Shown: positions 24,556 through 32,928 of the stretch, in pieces
Numbering within the stretch: the stretch's first letter is position 1
Layout: each line of letters starts with the position of its first letter
NCBI RefSeq assembly: GCF_900142755.1
Contig: NZ_FRCA01000017.1
Span: 1,595-65,594 of the forward strand
Reading direction: 5' to 3'
DNA from: Halomonas cupida
GTDB lineage: Bacteria > Pseudomonadota > Gammaproteobacteria > Pseudomonadales > Halomonadaceae
Length of the DNA: 64,000 nt
Notes under the pieces: model-generated
The model's input: the letters and a program-made list of their open reading frames with translations, nothing else
The model's database searches: none
Told to the model about the DNA's origin: nothing
Program-made: the position numbers and the translations under genes

Positions 24556-26499
24556 ATGCTGCAGAACAACGCCTTGCTGGCTCAGCTAAAGCAACAGATT
24601 CGTGACACCACGCCGCGTGTCACGGGTGTCATCAAAGCCACCGAAAAGGGCTTTGGCTTTCTTGAAACCGACGACGGCGAGTCCTTCTTCGTGCCGCCGC
24701 CCGCCATGAAGCAGGTGCTCCACGGAGACCGCGTCGAGGCCGTCCTCCACGAGGAAGGCGAACGCAAGTCAGTGGAGCCCGATACGCTCATCGAAACCAG
24801 CATGGGACGCTTCATTGCCCGCGTGCAGAACCGCGAAGGCAAGCTGGCAGTGGTTCCCGATCACCCTTCGGTGCGCAATGTCCTCAAGGCGCGGCTCAAA
24901 CGTAATCTCGAGGGGCAGGAATTCAGCGACGGAGACTGGGTGGTGGCCCGTCTGGTGCGTCATCCGCTCAAGCCGGACGACCGTGCCTTCTTCGCTCAGA
25001 TTGACGAACTGGTGGCCCGGGTCGACAACCCTGCCGTGCCCTGGCGCGTTACCCTGGCGCGTCACGCCCTTGAACAGGACTGCCCGGATGCCGGTACCGA
25101 CTGGCCGCTGCGTGACGAGGGGCTCACCCGAGAGGATCTGACGGAAGTGCCCTTCTTCACCATCGATGGTGAGAAGACTCGCGATATGGACGATGCCCTG
25201 AGCATCACCGCTCGCGAACAGGGCGGCTGGACACTGAGCGTGGCCATTGCCGACCCCACGGCCTATGTCGAGGAAGGCCATGCTGCCGACCTCGAGGCAC
25301 GAACCCGTGCCTTCACCGTCTACCTGCCCGGACAGAACGTCACCATGCTGCCGGAACAGTTGGCCGACGACCTGTGCTCACTCCACGAGAACCAGCAGCG
25401 TCCGGTTCTGGCCTGCCAGTTGGATATCAACGCCGACGGCAGCCTGGGCGACTATCGCTTCTTTGCCGCCACCATGTGCTCCCATGCACGTCTGGTCTAC
25501 GACCAGGTTTCCGACTGGTTGGAAGGCAACGGCGACTGGACTCCGAGCAGCGACAGTATCGGCACCCAGCTCAAGGCCCTGCGCGACTTGACCGAAGCCC
25601 GCAGTGGCTGGCGTGCGGAGCATGCTCTGGTATTCAAGGATCGCCCCGATTACGTGTTCGATCTGGACGAGGCCGGCAACATCCAGGGCGTTCGTATTGA
25701 GGAGCGGCGGATTGCCAACCGCATGATTGAAGAGTCGATGATCGCTGCCAACGCCTGCTGTGCCGATCTACTGGCCCAGCATGTCGGCCACGGCATCTTC
25801 AACGTGCACCGCGCCTTCGAGGAAGACAAGGCCGAAGCCGCCCAGAATTTCCTGGCCACTCAGCAGATCGAGGTCGAGCGCGAGGCGCTGACCGAACTGA
25901 ATCGCTACAAGGAACTCAAGCGCGCGCTGGAGAGCCGTGACGATGCCTGGCTGGATGCCCGCCTGCGCAAGTTCCAGGGCTTCACCAGCATGTCGGCACA
26001 GCCGGGCCCGCACTTCGGCCTGGGATTGCCCGCCTATGCCACCTGGACGTCCCCGATCCGCAAGTATGGCGACATGGTCAACCACCGCCTGATCAAGCGG
26101 GTGCTCAAGGGCGAACAGGCACCGCCTGAAGCCACCCTGCAGCTCACCGAGCAGCTCACTGAACGTCGCCGCCTCAATCGCATGGCCGAGCGGGACGTCA
26201 AGGACTGGCTGTATGTGCGCTACCTGACACCGGCGGCAAAGTCCGGTGATGTGTTCGAGGCCGAGATCATTGCCATCAATCGCGGCGGTATGCGCGTGCG
26301 ACTTACCGCCAACGGTGCCACAGCCTTTGTCCCGGCCCCGCTGATGCACAGCGACCGCACCAAGGTCGTGGTGGATGACAAGGAAGGACGCATCCAGATC
26401 GAGAGCGAGGAACGCTACAAGCTGGGCGATGTCATTCGGGTTGCCCTGACCGAGGCGCGCGAGGAAACCCGCTCGCTGGTGGCTCGCCCGGAGGCCTGA
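24556..26499 (+). CDS. rnb: Exoribonuclease II
   Basis: This 647-residue 3-prime to 5-prime exoribonuclease has N-terminal cold-shock domains (GVIKATEKGFGFLE), a central RNB catalytic domain and a C-terminal S1 domain. The catalytic acidic cluster is GEKTRDMDDALSI, and LYLPGQ-type and YLTPAAKSG segments match RNase II rather than the longer RNase R. Length is nearly that of E. coli Rnb (644). The ATG at 24556 is preferred over a TTG two codons upstream; no strong Shine-Dalgarno is visible for either. It is transcribed divergently from the nag operon and ends at a strong terminator. It degrades unstructured mRNA ends. Confidence 0.93.
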   Translation: MLQNNALLAQLKQQIRDTTPRVTGVIKATEKGFGFLETDDGESFFVPPPAMKQVLHGDRVEAVLHEEGERKSVEPDTLIETSMGRFIARVQNREGKLAVVPDHPSVRNVLKARLKRNLEGQEFSDGDWVVARLVRHPLKPDDRAFFAQIDELVARVDNPAVPWRVTLARHALEQDCPDAGTDWPLRDEGLTREDLTEVPFFTIDGEKTRDMDDALSITAREQGGWTLSVAIADPTAYVEEGHAADLEARTRAFTVYLPGQNVTMLPEQLADDLCSLHENQQRPVLACQLDINADGSLGDYRFFAATMCSHARLVYDQVSDWLEGNGDWTPSSDSIGTQLKALRDLTEARSGWRAEHALVFKDRPDYVFDLDEAGNIQGVRIEERRIANRMIEESMIAANACCADLLAQHVGHGIFNVHRAFEEDKAEAAQNFLATQQIEVEREALTELNRYKELKRALESRDDAWLDARLRKFQGFTSMSAQPGPHFGLGLPAYATWTSPIRKYGDMVNHRLIKRVLKGEQAPPEATLQLTEQLTERRRLNRMAERDVKDWLYVRYLTPAAKSGDVFEAEIIAINRGGMRVRLTANGATAFVPAPLMHSDRTKVVVDDKEGRIQIESEERYKLGDVIRVALTEAREETRSLVARPEA

Positions 26500-26525
26500 T
26501 CTGCGCCCCGGCACCACCTTCCTCC

Positions 26526-26555
26526 AACGGCGGCCAATGGCCGCCGTTGCTTTAT
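26526..26555 (+). terminator. Intrinsic terminator after rnb
   Basis: A perfect 10-bp stem AACGGCGGCC/GGCCGCCGTT with loop AAT is followed by GCTTTAT, starting 27 bases after the rnb stop. Placement between convergent genes supports its role. Confidence 0.75.
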
Positions 26556-26607
26556 CAGCCTCCAGTCCCGTCAGGGGCGGGAGTGCCCTCCCCCCGTGCT
26601 CATGGCT

Positions 26608-28035
26608 TCAGGCCTGCCACACCGCGCCGGCCACCAGTCGACCATCATGAAAGGTCGCCTGGCGTGGTGAGACACGAGCCACCACTTCGGCGGAACAGCT
26701 GGCATCGGTCAACATGAACCGTGCATCGTCTCCAGACGCTGGCCACTGACGTCTTCCTTCGTCATCGAGAGGCAGCACACCTCCAGTAGCAATCGTCAGC
26801 GAACGCGACAGCGCAAACTCGTCGATGGCGCCATACAACTGGGCGTAGAGGTTGGCCTTGGTGATCACATCACCGGTTCCGAAGGGAGACCAATGGTCAA
26901 TGACACTGTCGGTCCCCGTCATCACATCGACACCTCTGGCATACAGCGTCGGTAATGGCATCACCAGCCCACCGATCGGTACGGTAGAGGCAATCGTGAC
27001 CTGCTGTTGCGCAAAGCGGGTCGCGAGTTCGTCCACCTCTCCTGCATCCATGGTACTCAGCGCAAAGGCATGACTGATGGTCAGCTTGCCTGCCAGGTCG
27101 GGGTTGGCCTCCACCGTATCCATCATGTAACGGATTGCTGCCGCCCCTGACGGACTGGTCTCGTGAAGGTGAATATCAATCCCGGCGTCATGATCGATGG
27201 CGATCTGGAACATTGCATCCAGAGACCTTTCCATATGGTCATCGACATTGGTGGGATCCAGCCCCCCGACATACTGCACTCCCATCTGCATCGCCTCCCT
27301 CATCAACCCATCGACATTGGAGCGGAGCAGACCGTGCTGAGGAAAGGCCACGATCTCGCAGGAAAAGCCATCGCGTTGATTTTCCAGTGCCTGCTGGAGG
27401 TGCTCGAGGCTTTTCAGGCCACTGACGGGATCAATGTTGCAGTGGCTCCTCGCTACCGTACTACCGTGAGACTGCAGCAGCGCGATCAAGGCCTCTGCCC
27501 GCTCCCGGGACGTCGGCAGTAGTTGCGGCAACAACTCCTGCTCCAGACGGATCATGTCGCCAATGTCCTTGCCCTGGCGTGAACGAGGCGCTCGCCAGGC
27601 GCCGCCATAGAACGTCTTGTCCAGATGAATGTGCATGTCACGGGTGGCCGGCAGTGCCAGTCGCCCCTGGGCGCTGTAATGCGGCAGACTGGCATCCAGG
27701 CTACCACCATCGGCAATGATATTGACGATCCTGCCATCCTTGATTTCCAGGCTGTACAGCGCCGTCCGCGTGCTCACCACGGTCTCGCCATCGTACTCGA
27801 AGCCATCTTCCAGTCTGACATCACTCAGATAGTAGTGACTGTCAGTGATCGCATCCCGCAGCCTCTCCGAGCCTCCGACCGGACTGGTCTGTTGTGTCTG
27901 GCTCGCCTCTCCCGCCAGTGCTCCTCCACTCACTCCAGCCACGGCGCAGGCGACAGAGAGTTTACCGGTCGCATTGAGAAACCCTCGACGACTCAATTCA
28001 TTCATCTGGTTCACTTTTATTTCCTTGATTGTCAT
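26608..28035 (-). CDS. Tat-exported amidohydrolase, cytosine deaminase-like
   Basis: This 475-residue metal-dependent hydrolase has an N-terminal SRRGFLNATG motif followed by an Ala/Val/Gly hydrophobic stretch. That is a twin-arginine signal peptide, so it is probably exported folded with its metal. The barrel shows DMHIHLDKTF (metal-binding HxH followed by LDK as in CodA-type deaminases), RSHCNIDP, DIHLHE and GTDSVIDHWSPFG with a metal-binding Asp. The substrate is unknown; CodA relatives act on cytosine, creatinine-like or atrazine-like rings. The start may be 28035 or the methionine at 28005 (MNELSRRG), and neither has a strong ribosome site. It is a single gene between convergent rnb and a divergent glycosyltransferase. 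Confidence 0.82.
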   Translation of the reverse strand: MTIKEIKVNQMNELSRRGFLNATGKLSVACAVAGVSGGALAGEASQTQQTSPVGGSERLRDAITDSHYYLSDVRLEDGFEYDGETVVSTRTALYSLEIKDGRIVNIIADGGSLDASLPHYSAQGRLALPATRDMHIHLDKTFYGGAWRAPRSRQGKDIGDMIRLEQELLPQLLPTSRERAEALIALLQSHGSTVARSHCNIDPVSGLKSLEHLQQALENQRDGFSCEIVAFPQHGLLRSNVDGLMREAMQMGVQYVGGLDPTNVDDHMERSLDAMFQIAIDHDAGIDIHLHETSPSGAAAIRYMMDTVEANPDLAGKLTISHAFALSTMDAGEVDELATRFAQQQVTIASTVPIGGLVMPLPTLYARGVDVMTGTDSVIDHWSPFGTGDVITKANLYAQLYGAIDEFALSRSLTIATGGVLPLDDEGRRQWPASGDDARFMLTDASCSAEVVARVSPRQATFHDGRLVAGAVWQA

Positions 28036-28233
28036 TTATGCAGCCATGAATGGATTGCGACTTGAACGCCTGCCCACGCTAGGAAATGTACGAGACGTGC
28101 TCCAGAGATATTTTCAAATGCCTGGCATTCGATTCCTGAATACACCGGGACAAGACGACCGCCACTGTCGTAAAACTGTCGCACAAGCGCCATAGGCTAG
28201 TGACATCGTTCGCGGCAGGTTCAGGAGGAACCC

Positions 28234-29349
28234 GTGCACATTGCCGATATCACCATGTTCCATGCCCCGGCCAGTGGTGGGGTACGTACTTATCTGCAGG
28301 CCAAGCATCGGGTGTTCTCACGTTTTCCGGAACTACGTACCAGCCTGCTGGTTCCCGGTGCGGAGCGCGATAGTCTCGGCGATCATCACACCTTGCCATC
28401 ACTCAAGCTCCCGCTGGGCCAGGGCTATCGTTTTCCCTTGCGCCGCCGCGGATGGCGGGATGCCTTGCTGGAGTTGAATCCCGACCTGATCGAAGCGGGT
28501 GATCCCTATGTCACCGCCTGGGCGGCGCTGGATGCGGGGCAACGACTCGGCGTGCCGGTGGTAGGTTTCTATCACTCGGACCTGCCACGCCTGATGGGGG
28601 ATCGCTTCGGCTCTGTGGTACAGCAACGCCTTGAGCGTTATGTCGTCGATCTCTACAGCCGTTTCGATAGCGTCATGGCTCCCTGCCAGGCCATGGCCGA
28701 TCGCCTGCTCGCCTGGGGTCTGCCCCGGGTTCGCGTTCAACCCCTTGGCGTCGACCTCGCATCATTTCATCCCGACAAGCACGATCCATCCCTGCGCAAA
28801 CGACTGGGTCTGGATCCACAGACGCGCCTGCTGATCTTTGTCGGCCGTTTCTCTCGGGAGAAGAATATCGACGTCCTGCTGGCAACCATGGCACGCCTCG
28901 GGCATCCCTGGCACCTGTTGCTGATGGGGCCCGGCATGCCGCGCAGTGTGCCATCCAATGTCACCGTCATCGATCGCTGCTGCGGCACCCATGAAGTGGC
29001 TCGCGCCCTCGCCAGCAGCGATGCCATGCTGCACGCCGGCACCCGCGAGACCTTTGGCTTGATCGCCCTGGAAGCCATGGCCAGTGGCATTCCGGTGATC
29101 GGCGCCCGTGCCGGTGCCTTGATCGAGAACGTTCCACTGGGCGGGGGAGTCCTCTGCCAACCACTCGACCCTGATGCCATGGCCGAAGCCACCGAAGCAC
29201 TGTTCTCCAATGACATCGCAGCCAGCGGGCGCCATGCTCGCCGGCATGTCGAGCGGCACTTCGATTGGGACCGGGTCATGGAACAGCTACTGCACCATTA
29301 TGAAGATCTCGTTGACCTCGGCAGTGAAACACACCGGCGCTATGGCTGA
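28234..29349 (+). CDS. Glycosyltransferase family 4 protein
   Basis: This 371-residue GT-B fold glycosyltransferase starts with GTG preceded by AGGAGGAA at ideal spacing. The C-terminal domain has nucleotide-sugar binding features: LLIFVGRFSREKNIDVLL, the E-x7-E region in GTRETFGLIALEAMASGIPVIG broken across two strands, and GGGVLC. The N-terminal domain carries ASGGVRTYLQ, typical of GT4 mannosyl- or glucosyltransferases acting on lipid or glycan acceptors at the membrane face. Its end overlaps the start of a flippase-like membrane gene. This suggests joint synthesis and handling of a glycolipid, which is an inference. Confidence 0.87.
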   Translation: MHIADITMFHAPASGGVRTYLQAKHRVFSRFPELRTSLLVPGAERDSLGDHHTLPSLKLPLGQGYRFPLRRRGWRDALLELNPDLIEAGDPYVTAWAALDAGQRLGVPVVGFYHSDLPRLMGDRFGSVVQQRLERYVVDLYSRFDSVMAPCQAMADRLLAWGLPRVRVQPLGVDLASFHPDKHDPSLRKRLGLDPQTRLLIFVGRFSREKNIDVLLATMARLGHPWHLLLMGPGMPRSVPSNVTVIDRCCGTHEVARALASSDAMLHAGTRETFGLIALEAMASGIPVIGARAGALIENVPLGGGVLCQPLDPDAMAEATEALFSNDIAASGRHARRHVERHFDWDRVMEQLLHHYEDLVDLGSETHRRYG

Positions 29350-30376
29350 ACGTCTGGGCTCTCCCCTGCGTTGGCGGTCCTTTCAGGCGTTGCTTCTGCT
29401 GCTGGGCATCAGTATCTCCCTACTGTTGCCCTGGTGGCTGGGTGGCGATGGCACCGTGGCGATGGTCGTCGGCTTTCCCGCTTCCTTGTTACTGCTGATG
29501 GTGGCCATTGCCGTGGTGTGCTGGAATATCAATGCGGCGCGGCTGAGACTGATGCTGGCCGGACGCGCCGGCCATCTCGGCCAGACAGGAGCCCTCTCCA
29601 TCGAAATGGCTGCCAAGTTCGCGCTATGCGCCACTCCTGGAGGCAGTGGTGGTGCGGCCACTCTGCTGTGGTTACTGGCAAGGCGTGGCTATCCACCTTC
29701 GCGGGCCTCGGCCGTATTTCTTGTTGATCAGGGCTGCGACATGCTGTTCTTCACCCTGATCCTGACGCTGCTGCTTGCTCTAACACTATGGGGGACAACG
29801 CCCGGCGATCTGAACTGGCCTCATCAGGCCTTGATCGAAGGAGCACTGATCGGGCTGGTGGCGGTGATACTCACTCTCGGTCTGGTGGTCGCATTTCTGC
29901 CCCGCCTGCTGCGCCGCCAACCCTCGCTGCACTGGCCCGGCCCACGCCGACGTCGCTGGCTGGTCCGGCGGCTACTGCGCTGTCGTCACGCGCTGGTCGT
30001 TACCCTACGTCTGCCACCTCATATCCTGATTTCCATTTTCCTGCTGTGCTGTGCTCACTGGTTACTGCGCTACAGCCTGCTGTACCTGGCGGTACTTGGC
30101 GTGGGTGGTCACGCCGACTGGGCCTGGACATTTCTGGTACAGATGCTGTCCATGGCGGCCAGCCAGTTGAGTATCCTGCCCGGTGGTGCTGGAGCAGCAG
30201 AGGTTAGTGTGGGAGCTCTACTGTTGCCGGTCATGGATCGCGATCAAGCTGCTGCTGCCGTGGTCATCTGGCGACTGGTCAGCTACCACCTGTACCTGCT
30301 TGCGGGAGCGCCGGTATTTGCGCTATCGGTATCCAGACTGCTCTCGGACCGGAAGAGGATGACTGCAAGTCCTTGA
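29342..30376 (+). CDS. Lysylphosphatidylglycerol synthase-like (UPF0104/YbhN) flippase domain membrane protein
   Basis: This 344-residue integral membrane protein has about seven to eight helices. It resembles the UPF0104/YbhN and MprF flippase domain, with KFALCATPGGSGGAATLLWL and SQLSILPGGAGAAEVSVGAL near the conserved PGG-G helices. The start at 29342 (MAERLGS) overlaps the glycosyltransferase stop by eight bases. An alternative ATG at 29300 is possible, and no strong ribosome site is seen for either, which fits translational coupling. The family moves lipids or lipid-linked sugars across the membrane in known cases. Pairing with a GT4 enzyme suggests a glycolipid. Confidence 0.82.
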   Translation: MAERLGSPLRWRSFQALLLLLGISISLLLPWWLGGDGTVAMVVGFPASLLLLMVAIAVVCWNINAARLRLMLAGRAGHLGQTGALSIEMAAKFALCATPGGSGGAATLLWLLARRGYPPSRASAVFLVDQGCDMLFFTLILTLLLALTLWGTTPGDLNWPHQALIEGALIGLVAVILTLGLVVAFLPRLLRRQPSLHWPGPRRRRWLVRRLLRCRHALVVTLRLPPHILISIFLLCCAHWLLRYSLLYLAVLGVGGHADWAWTFLVQMLSMAASQLSILPGGAGAAEVSVGALLLPVMDRDQAAAAVVIWRLVSYHLYLLAGAPVFALSVSRLLSDRKRMTASP

Positions 30377-30443
30377 GCTTCGAGACACGAGCGGCGAGCT
30401 ACGAGCAGCTCATCGCCAAACCAACAGTTCCGCGCATTTCCCC

Positions 30444-30506
30444 GGGGTTCGGGGTTCGGGGTTCGGGGTTCGGGGTTCGGGGTTCGGGGTTCGGGGTTCG
30501 GGGTTC
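30444..30506. repeat. Heptamer minisatellite, GGGGTTC x9
   Basis: Nine perfect tandem copies of GGGGTTC occupy 63 bases downstream of the flippase-like gene. The tract lies between convergent genes and codes for nothing recognisable. Perfect identity of all units implies recent expansion or ongoing slippage. Confidence 0.95.
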
Positions 30507-30508
30507 AA

Positions 30509-30648
30509 GCTCGAGCGTAGCGTACTCGTAGCTCGTCACTCGTGGCTGGGTTTACCTGCTCGAGCGTAGCGTGCTCGTAGCTCGTCACTCATGGCTGGGT
30601 TTACCTGCTCGAGCGTAGCGTGCTCGTAGCTCATCACTCGTGGCTGGG
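30509..30648. repeat. Three 49-bp tandem repeats built from CTCGT heptamers
   Basis: The units start at 30509, 30558 and 30607 and differ at only a few positions; the third is cut short at 42 bases. Each contains AGCTCGTCACTCGTGGCTGGG, broken as heptads AGCTCGT, CACTCGT and GGCTGGG. The unit is 7 x 7 bases long. It follows directly after the GGGGTTC array. Confidence 0.9.
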
Positions 30649-30653
30649 ACTGA

Positions 30654-30681
30654 AAACAAAAAAGACCACCCGAAGGTGGCC
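30654..30681 (-). terminator. Intrinsic terminator of the suc operon
   Basis: On the minus strand GGCCACC pairs with GGTGGTC around TTCG, followed by TTTTTTGTTTTC. It lies 26 bases after the sucD stop and is a textbook rho-independent terminator. Confidence 0.9.
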
Positions 30682-30706
30682 TTTTCAGAACGCGAAACGG
30701 CAGTTA

Positions 30707-31579
30707 TTACCAGCCAGTCGCTTCCTTGAGTGCATCACCGATCTCGGCCAGTGAACGCACGGTCTTGACGCCTGCAGCTTCCAGCGCTGCAAACTTCTCG
30801 TCGGCAGTGCCCTTGCCACCGGCGATGATCGCGCCAGCGTGGCCCATGCGCTTGCCGGGAGGAGCCGTTACACCAGCGATGTAGGAGACGACCGGCTTGC
30901 TGACGTTCTCCTTGATGAAGGCTGCTGCCTCTTCCTCGGCGGTGCCGCCGATCTCGCCGATCATGACGATGGCTTCAGTGGCTGGATCCTTCTCGAACAT
31001 CTCGAGGATGTCGATGAAGTTGGAGCCCGGAATCGGGTCGCCGCCGATGCCCACACAGGTGGACTGACCGAAGCCATGATCAGTGGTCTGCTTGACCGCT
31101 TCATAGGTCAGGGTACCGGAGCGTGACACGATACCGACCTTGCCGGGCTTGTGGATATGGCCCGGCATGATGCCGATCTTGCACTCACCCGGAGTGATGA
31201 CACCGGGGCAGTTCGGGCCGATCAGGCGCACACCCAGCTCGTCACACTTGACCTTGACGTCGAGCATGTCGAGCGTCGGGATGCCTTCAGTGATGCAGAC
31301 GATCAGCTTGATGCCGGCATTGGCCGCTTCCAGGATGGAATCCTTGCAGAACGGCGCAGGAACGTAGATCACACTGGCTTCAGCGCCGGTCTGCTCAACG
31401 GCTTCCTTGACGGTGTTGAACACCGGCAGGCCAAGATGCTGCTGGCCGCCCTTGCCCGGAGTCACACCACCGACCATCTGTGTACCGTAGGCGATGGCCT
31501 GTTCGGAGTGAAAGGTCCCCTGGCCGCCAGTGAAGCCCTGGCAGATGACCTTGGTGTTCTTGTCGATCAGGATACTCAT
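30707..31579 (-). CDS. sucD: Succinyl-CoA synthetase (ADP-forming) alpha subunit
   Basis: This 290-residue subunit of the TCA-cycle enzyme converts succinyl-CoA to succinate with nucleotide triphosphate formation. It has an N-terminal CoA-binding Rossmann fold (VICQGFTGGQGTFHSEQA) and the phosphohistidine loop GKRMGHAGAI. Length equals the E. coli protein (289). The ATG overlaps the sucC stop by one base (TAATG), so the subunits are coupled. It is the last gene of the minus-strand suc operon, followed by a strong terminator. Confidence 0.97.
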   Translation of the reverse strand: MSILIDKNTKVICQGFTGGQGTFHSEQAIAYGTQMVGGVTPGKGGQQHLGLPVFNTVKEAVEQTGAEASVIYVPAPFCKDSILEAANAGIKLIVCITEGIPTLDMLDVKVKCDELGVRLIGPNCPGVITPGECKIGIMPGHIHKPGKVGIVSRSGTLTYEAVKQTTDHGFGQSTCVGIGGDPIPGSNFIDILEMFEKDPATEAIVMIGEIGGTAEEEAAAFIKENVSKPVVSYIAGVTAPPGKRMGHAGAIIAGGKGTADEKFAALEAAGVKTVRSLAEIGDALKEATGW

Positions 31580-32745
31580 TACTTGCCCTCCGCTGCCTTG
31601 ACGACCTGCTGAGCCGCATCGGTGAGGCTCTTGGCAGCGATGATGTTCAGACCACTGGAGGCCAGCTTCTCGGCGCCCAGTTCGGCGTTGGTACCTTCCA
31701 GACGCACCACGACTGGTACGTTGACACCAACCTGCTCAACGGCACCGATAATGCCCTCGGCGATCATGTCGCAACGCACGATACCGCCGAAGATGTTGAC
31801 CAGTACGGCCTTGACGTTGTCGTCGGAGAGGATCAGTTTGAAGGCCTCTGCCACGCGCTCCTTGGTCGCACCACCGCCAACGTCGAGGAAGTTGGCCGGC
31901 TTGCCACCGTGCAGGTTGACGATGTCCATGGTGCCCATGGCCAGGCCCGCGCCATTGACCATGCAGCCGATGTTGCCGTCGAGCGCAACGTAGTTGAGCT
32001 CCCACTTGGCCGCTTCAGCTTCACGCTCGTCTTCCTGAGACGGATCACGCATTTCCACCAGATCCGGGTGGCGATACAGCGCGTTACCATCCAGGTTGAT
32101 CTTGGCGTCGAGGCAGTGCAGGTTGCCTTCTTCGGTGATCACCAGCGGATTGATCTCGAGCAGCGCCAGATCCTTGTCGTGGAACATGCGCGACAGACCC
32201 AGGAAGATCTTGGTGAACTGCTTGACCTGCTCGCCCTTCAGACCCAGAGCAAAGGCCAGTTCACGGGCCTGGTACGGCTGTGCGCCGACCAGCGGGTCGA
32301 TCTCGGCCTTGAGGATCTTTTCGGGAGTTTCCTCAGCGACCTTCTCGATCTCGACACCACCCTCGGTGGAGGCCATGAAGACCACACGACGGGTGCCGCG
32401 ATCGACAACAGCGCCGAGATACAGCTCGTTGGCGATATCAGTGCAGTTCTCGACCAGGATACGAGACACCGGCTGACCGTTCTCATCCGTCTGGAAGGTC
32501 ACCAGGTTCTTGCCCAGCCACTGCTCGGCGAACGCTCTGGCTTCTTCGGCGCTCTTGACCAGCTTGACGCCGCCAGCCTTGCCGCGGCCACCAGCGTGGA
32601 CCTGTGCCTTGACCACCCACATCTCACCGCCGATCTTCTTGCAGGCCTCAGCAGCCTCGTCGGGGGTATCGACTGCAAAGCCCTTGGAAACAGGCAGACC
32701 ATAGTCGGCAAACAGCTGTTTGCCTTGATACTCGTGAAGGTTCAT
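31579..32745 (-). CDS. sucC: Succinyl-CoA synthetase (ADP-forming) beta subunit
   Basis: This 388-residue beta subunit carries an ATP-grasp nucleotide-binding domain (MNLHEYQGKQLFADYGLPV onward, GGRGKAGGVKL) and a C-terminal ligase domain (VNIFGGIVRCD). Length matches E. coli SucC (388). The start at 32745 gives the invariant MNLHEYQ N-terminus; the open frame runs 18 codons further upstream without support. No strong ribosome site is visible. It follows lpd after about 180 bases, longer than other gaps in the cluster, so an internal promoter or processing site is possible. Confidence 0.97.
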   Translation of the reverse strand: MNLHEYQGKQLFADYGLPVSKGFAVDTPDEAAEACKKIGGEMWVVKAQVHAGGRGKAGGVKLVKSAEEARAFAEQWLGKNLVTFQTDENGQPVSRILVENCTDIANELYLGAVVDRGTRRVVFMASTEGGVEIEKVAEETPEKILKAEIDPLVGAQPYQARELAFALGLKGEQVKQFTKIFLGLSRMFHDKDLALLEINPLVITEEGNLHCLDAKINLDGNALYRHPDLVEMRDPSQEDEREAEAAKWELNYVALDGNIGCMVNGAGLAMGTMDIVNLHGGKPANFLDVGGGATKERVAEAFKLILSDDNVKAVLVNIFGGIVRCDMIAEGIIGAVEQVGVNVPVVVRLEGTNAELGAEKLASSGLNIIAAKSLTDAAQQVVKAAEGK

Positions 32746-32928
32746 CGATTCATGCCATTGGTTGCATGTGACTCGAACGGCGACCTGACCCATCTCCATG
32801 GAGTTGATTCAATGGCCGCCACCGACCACCTCCGGTACTTCGCCGGAAGTGATGCGCCACCGAGGGAAAACCGACGAGCCCGCAACCAGAGCGGGCTCTC
32901 GACATCATCGATGACGCTTGTTGTACGA

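Noticed and set aside
30444..30648. CRISPR array
   Set aside because: The units are directly adjacent with no unique spacers, and no cas genes are present.
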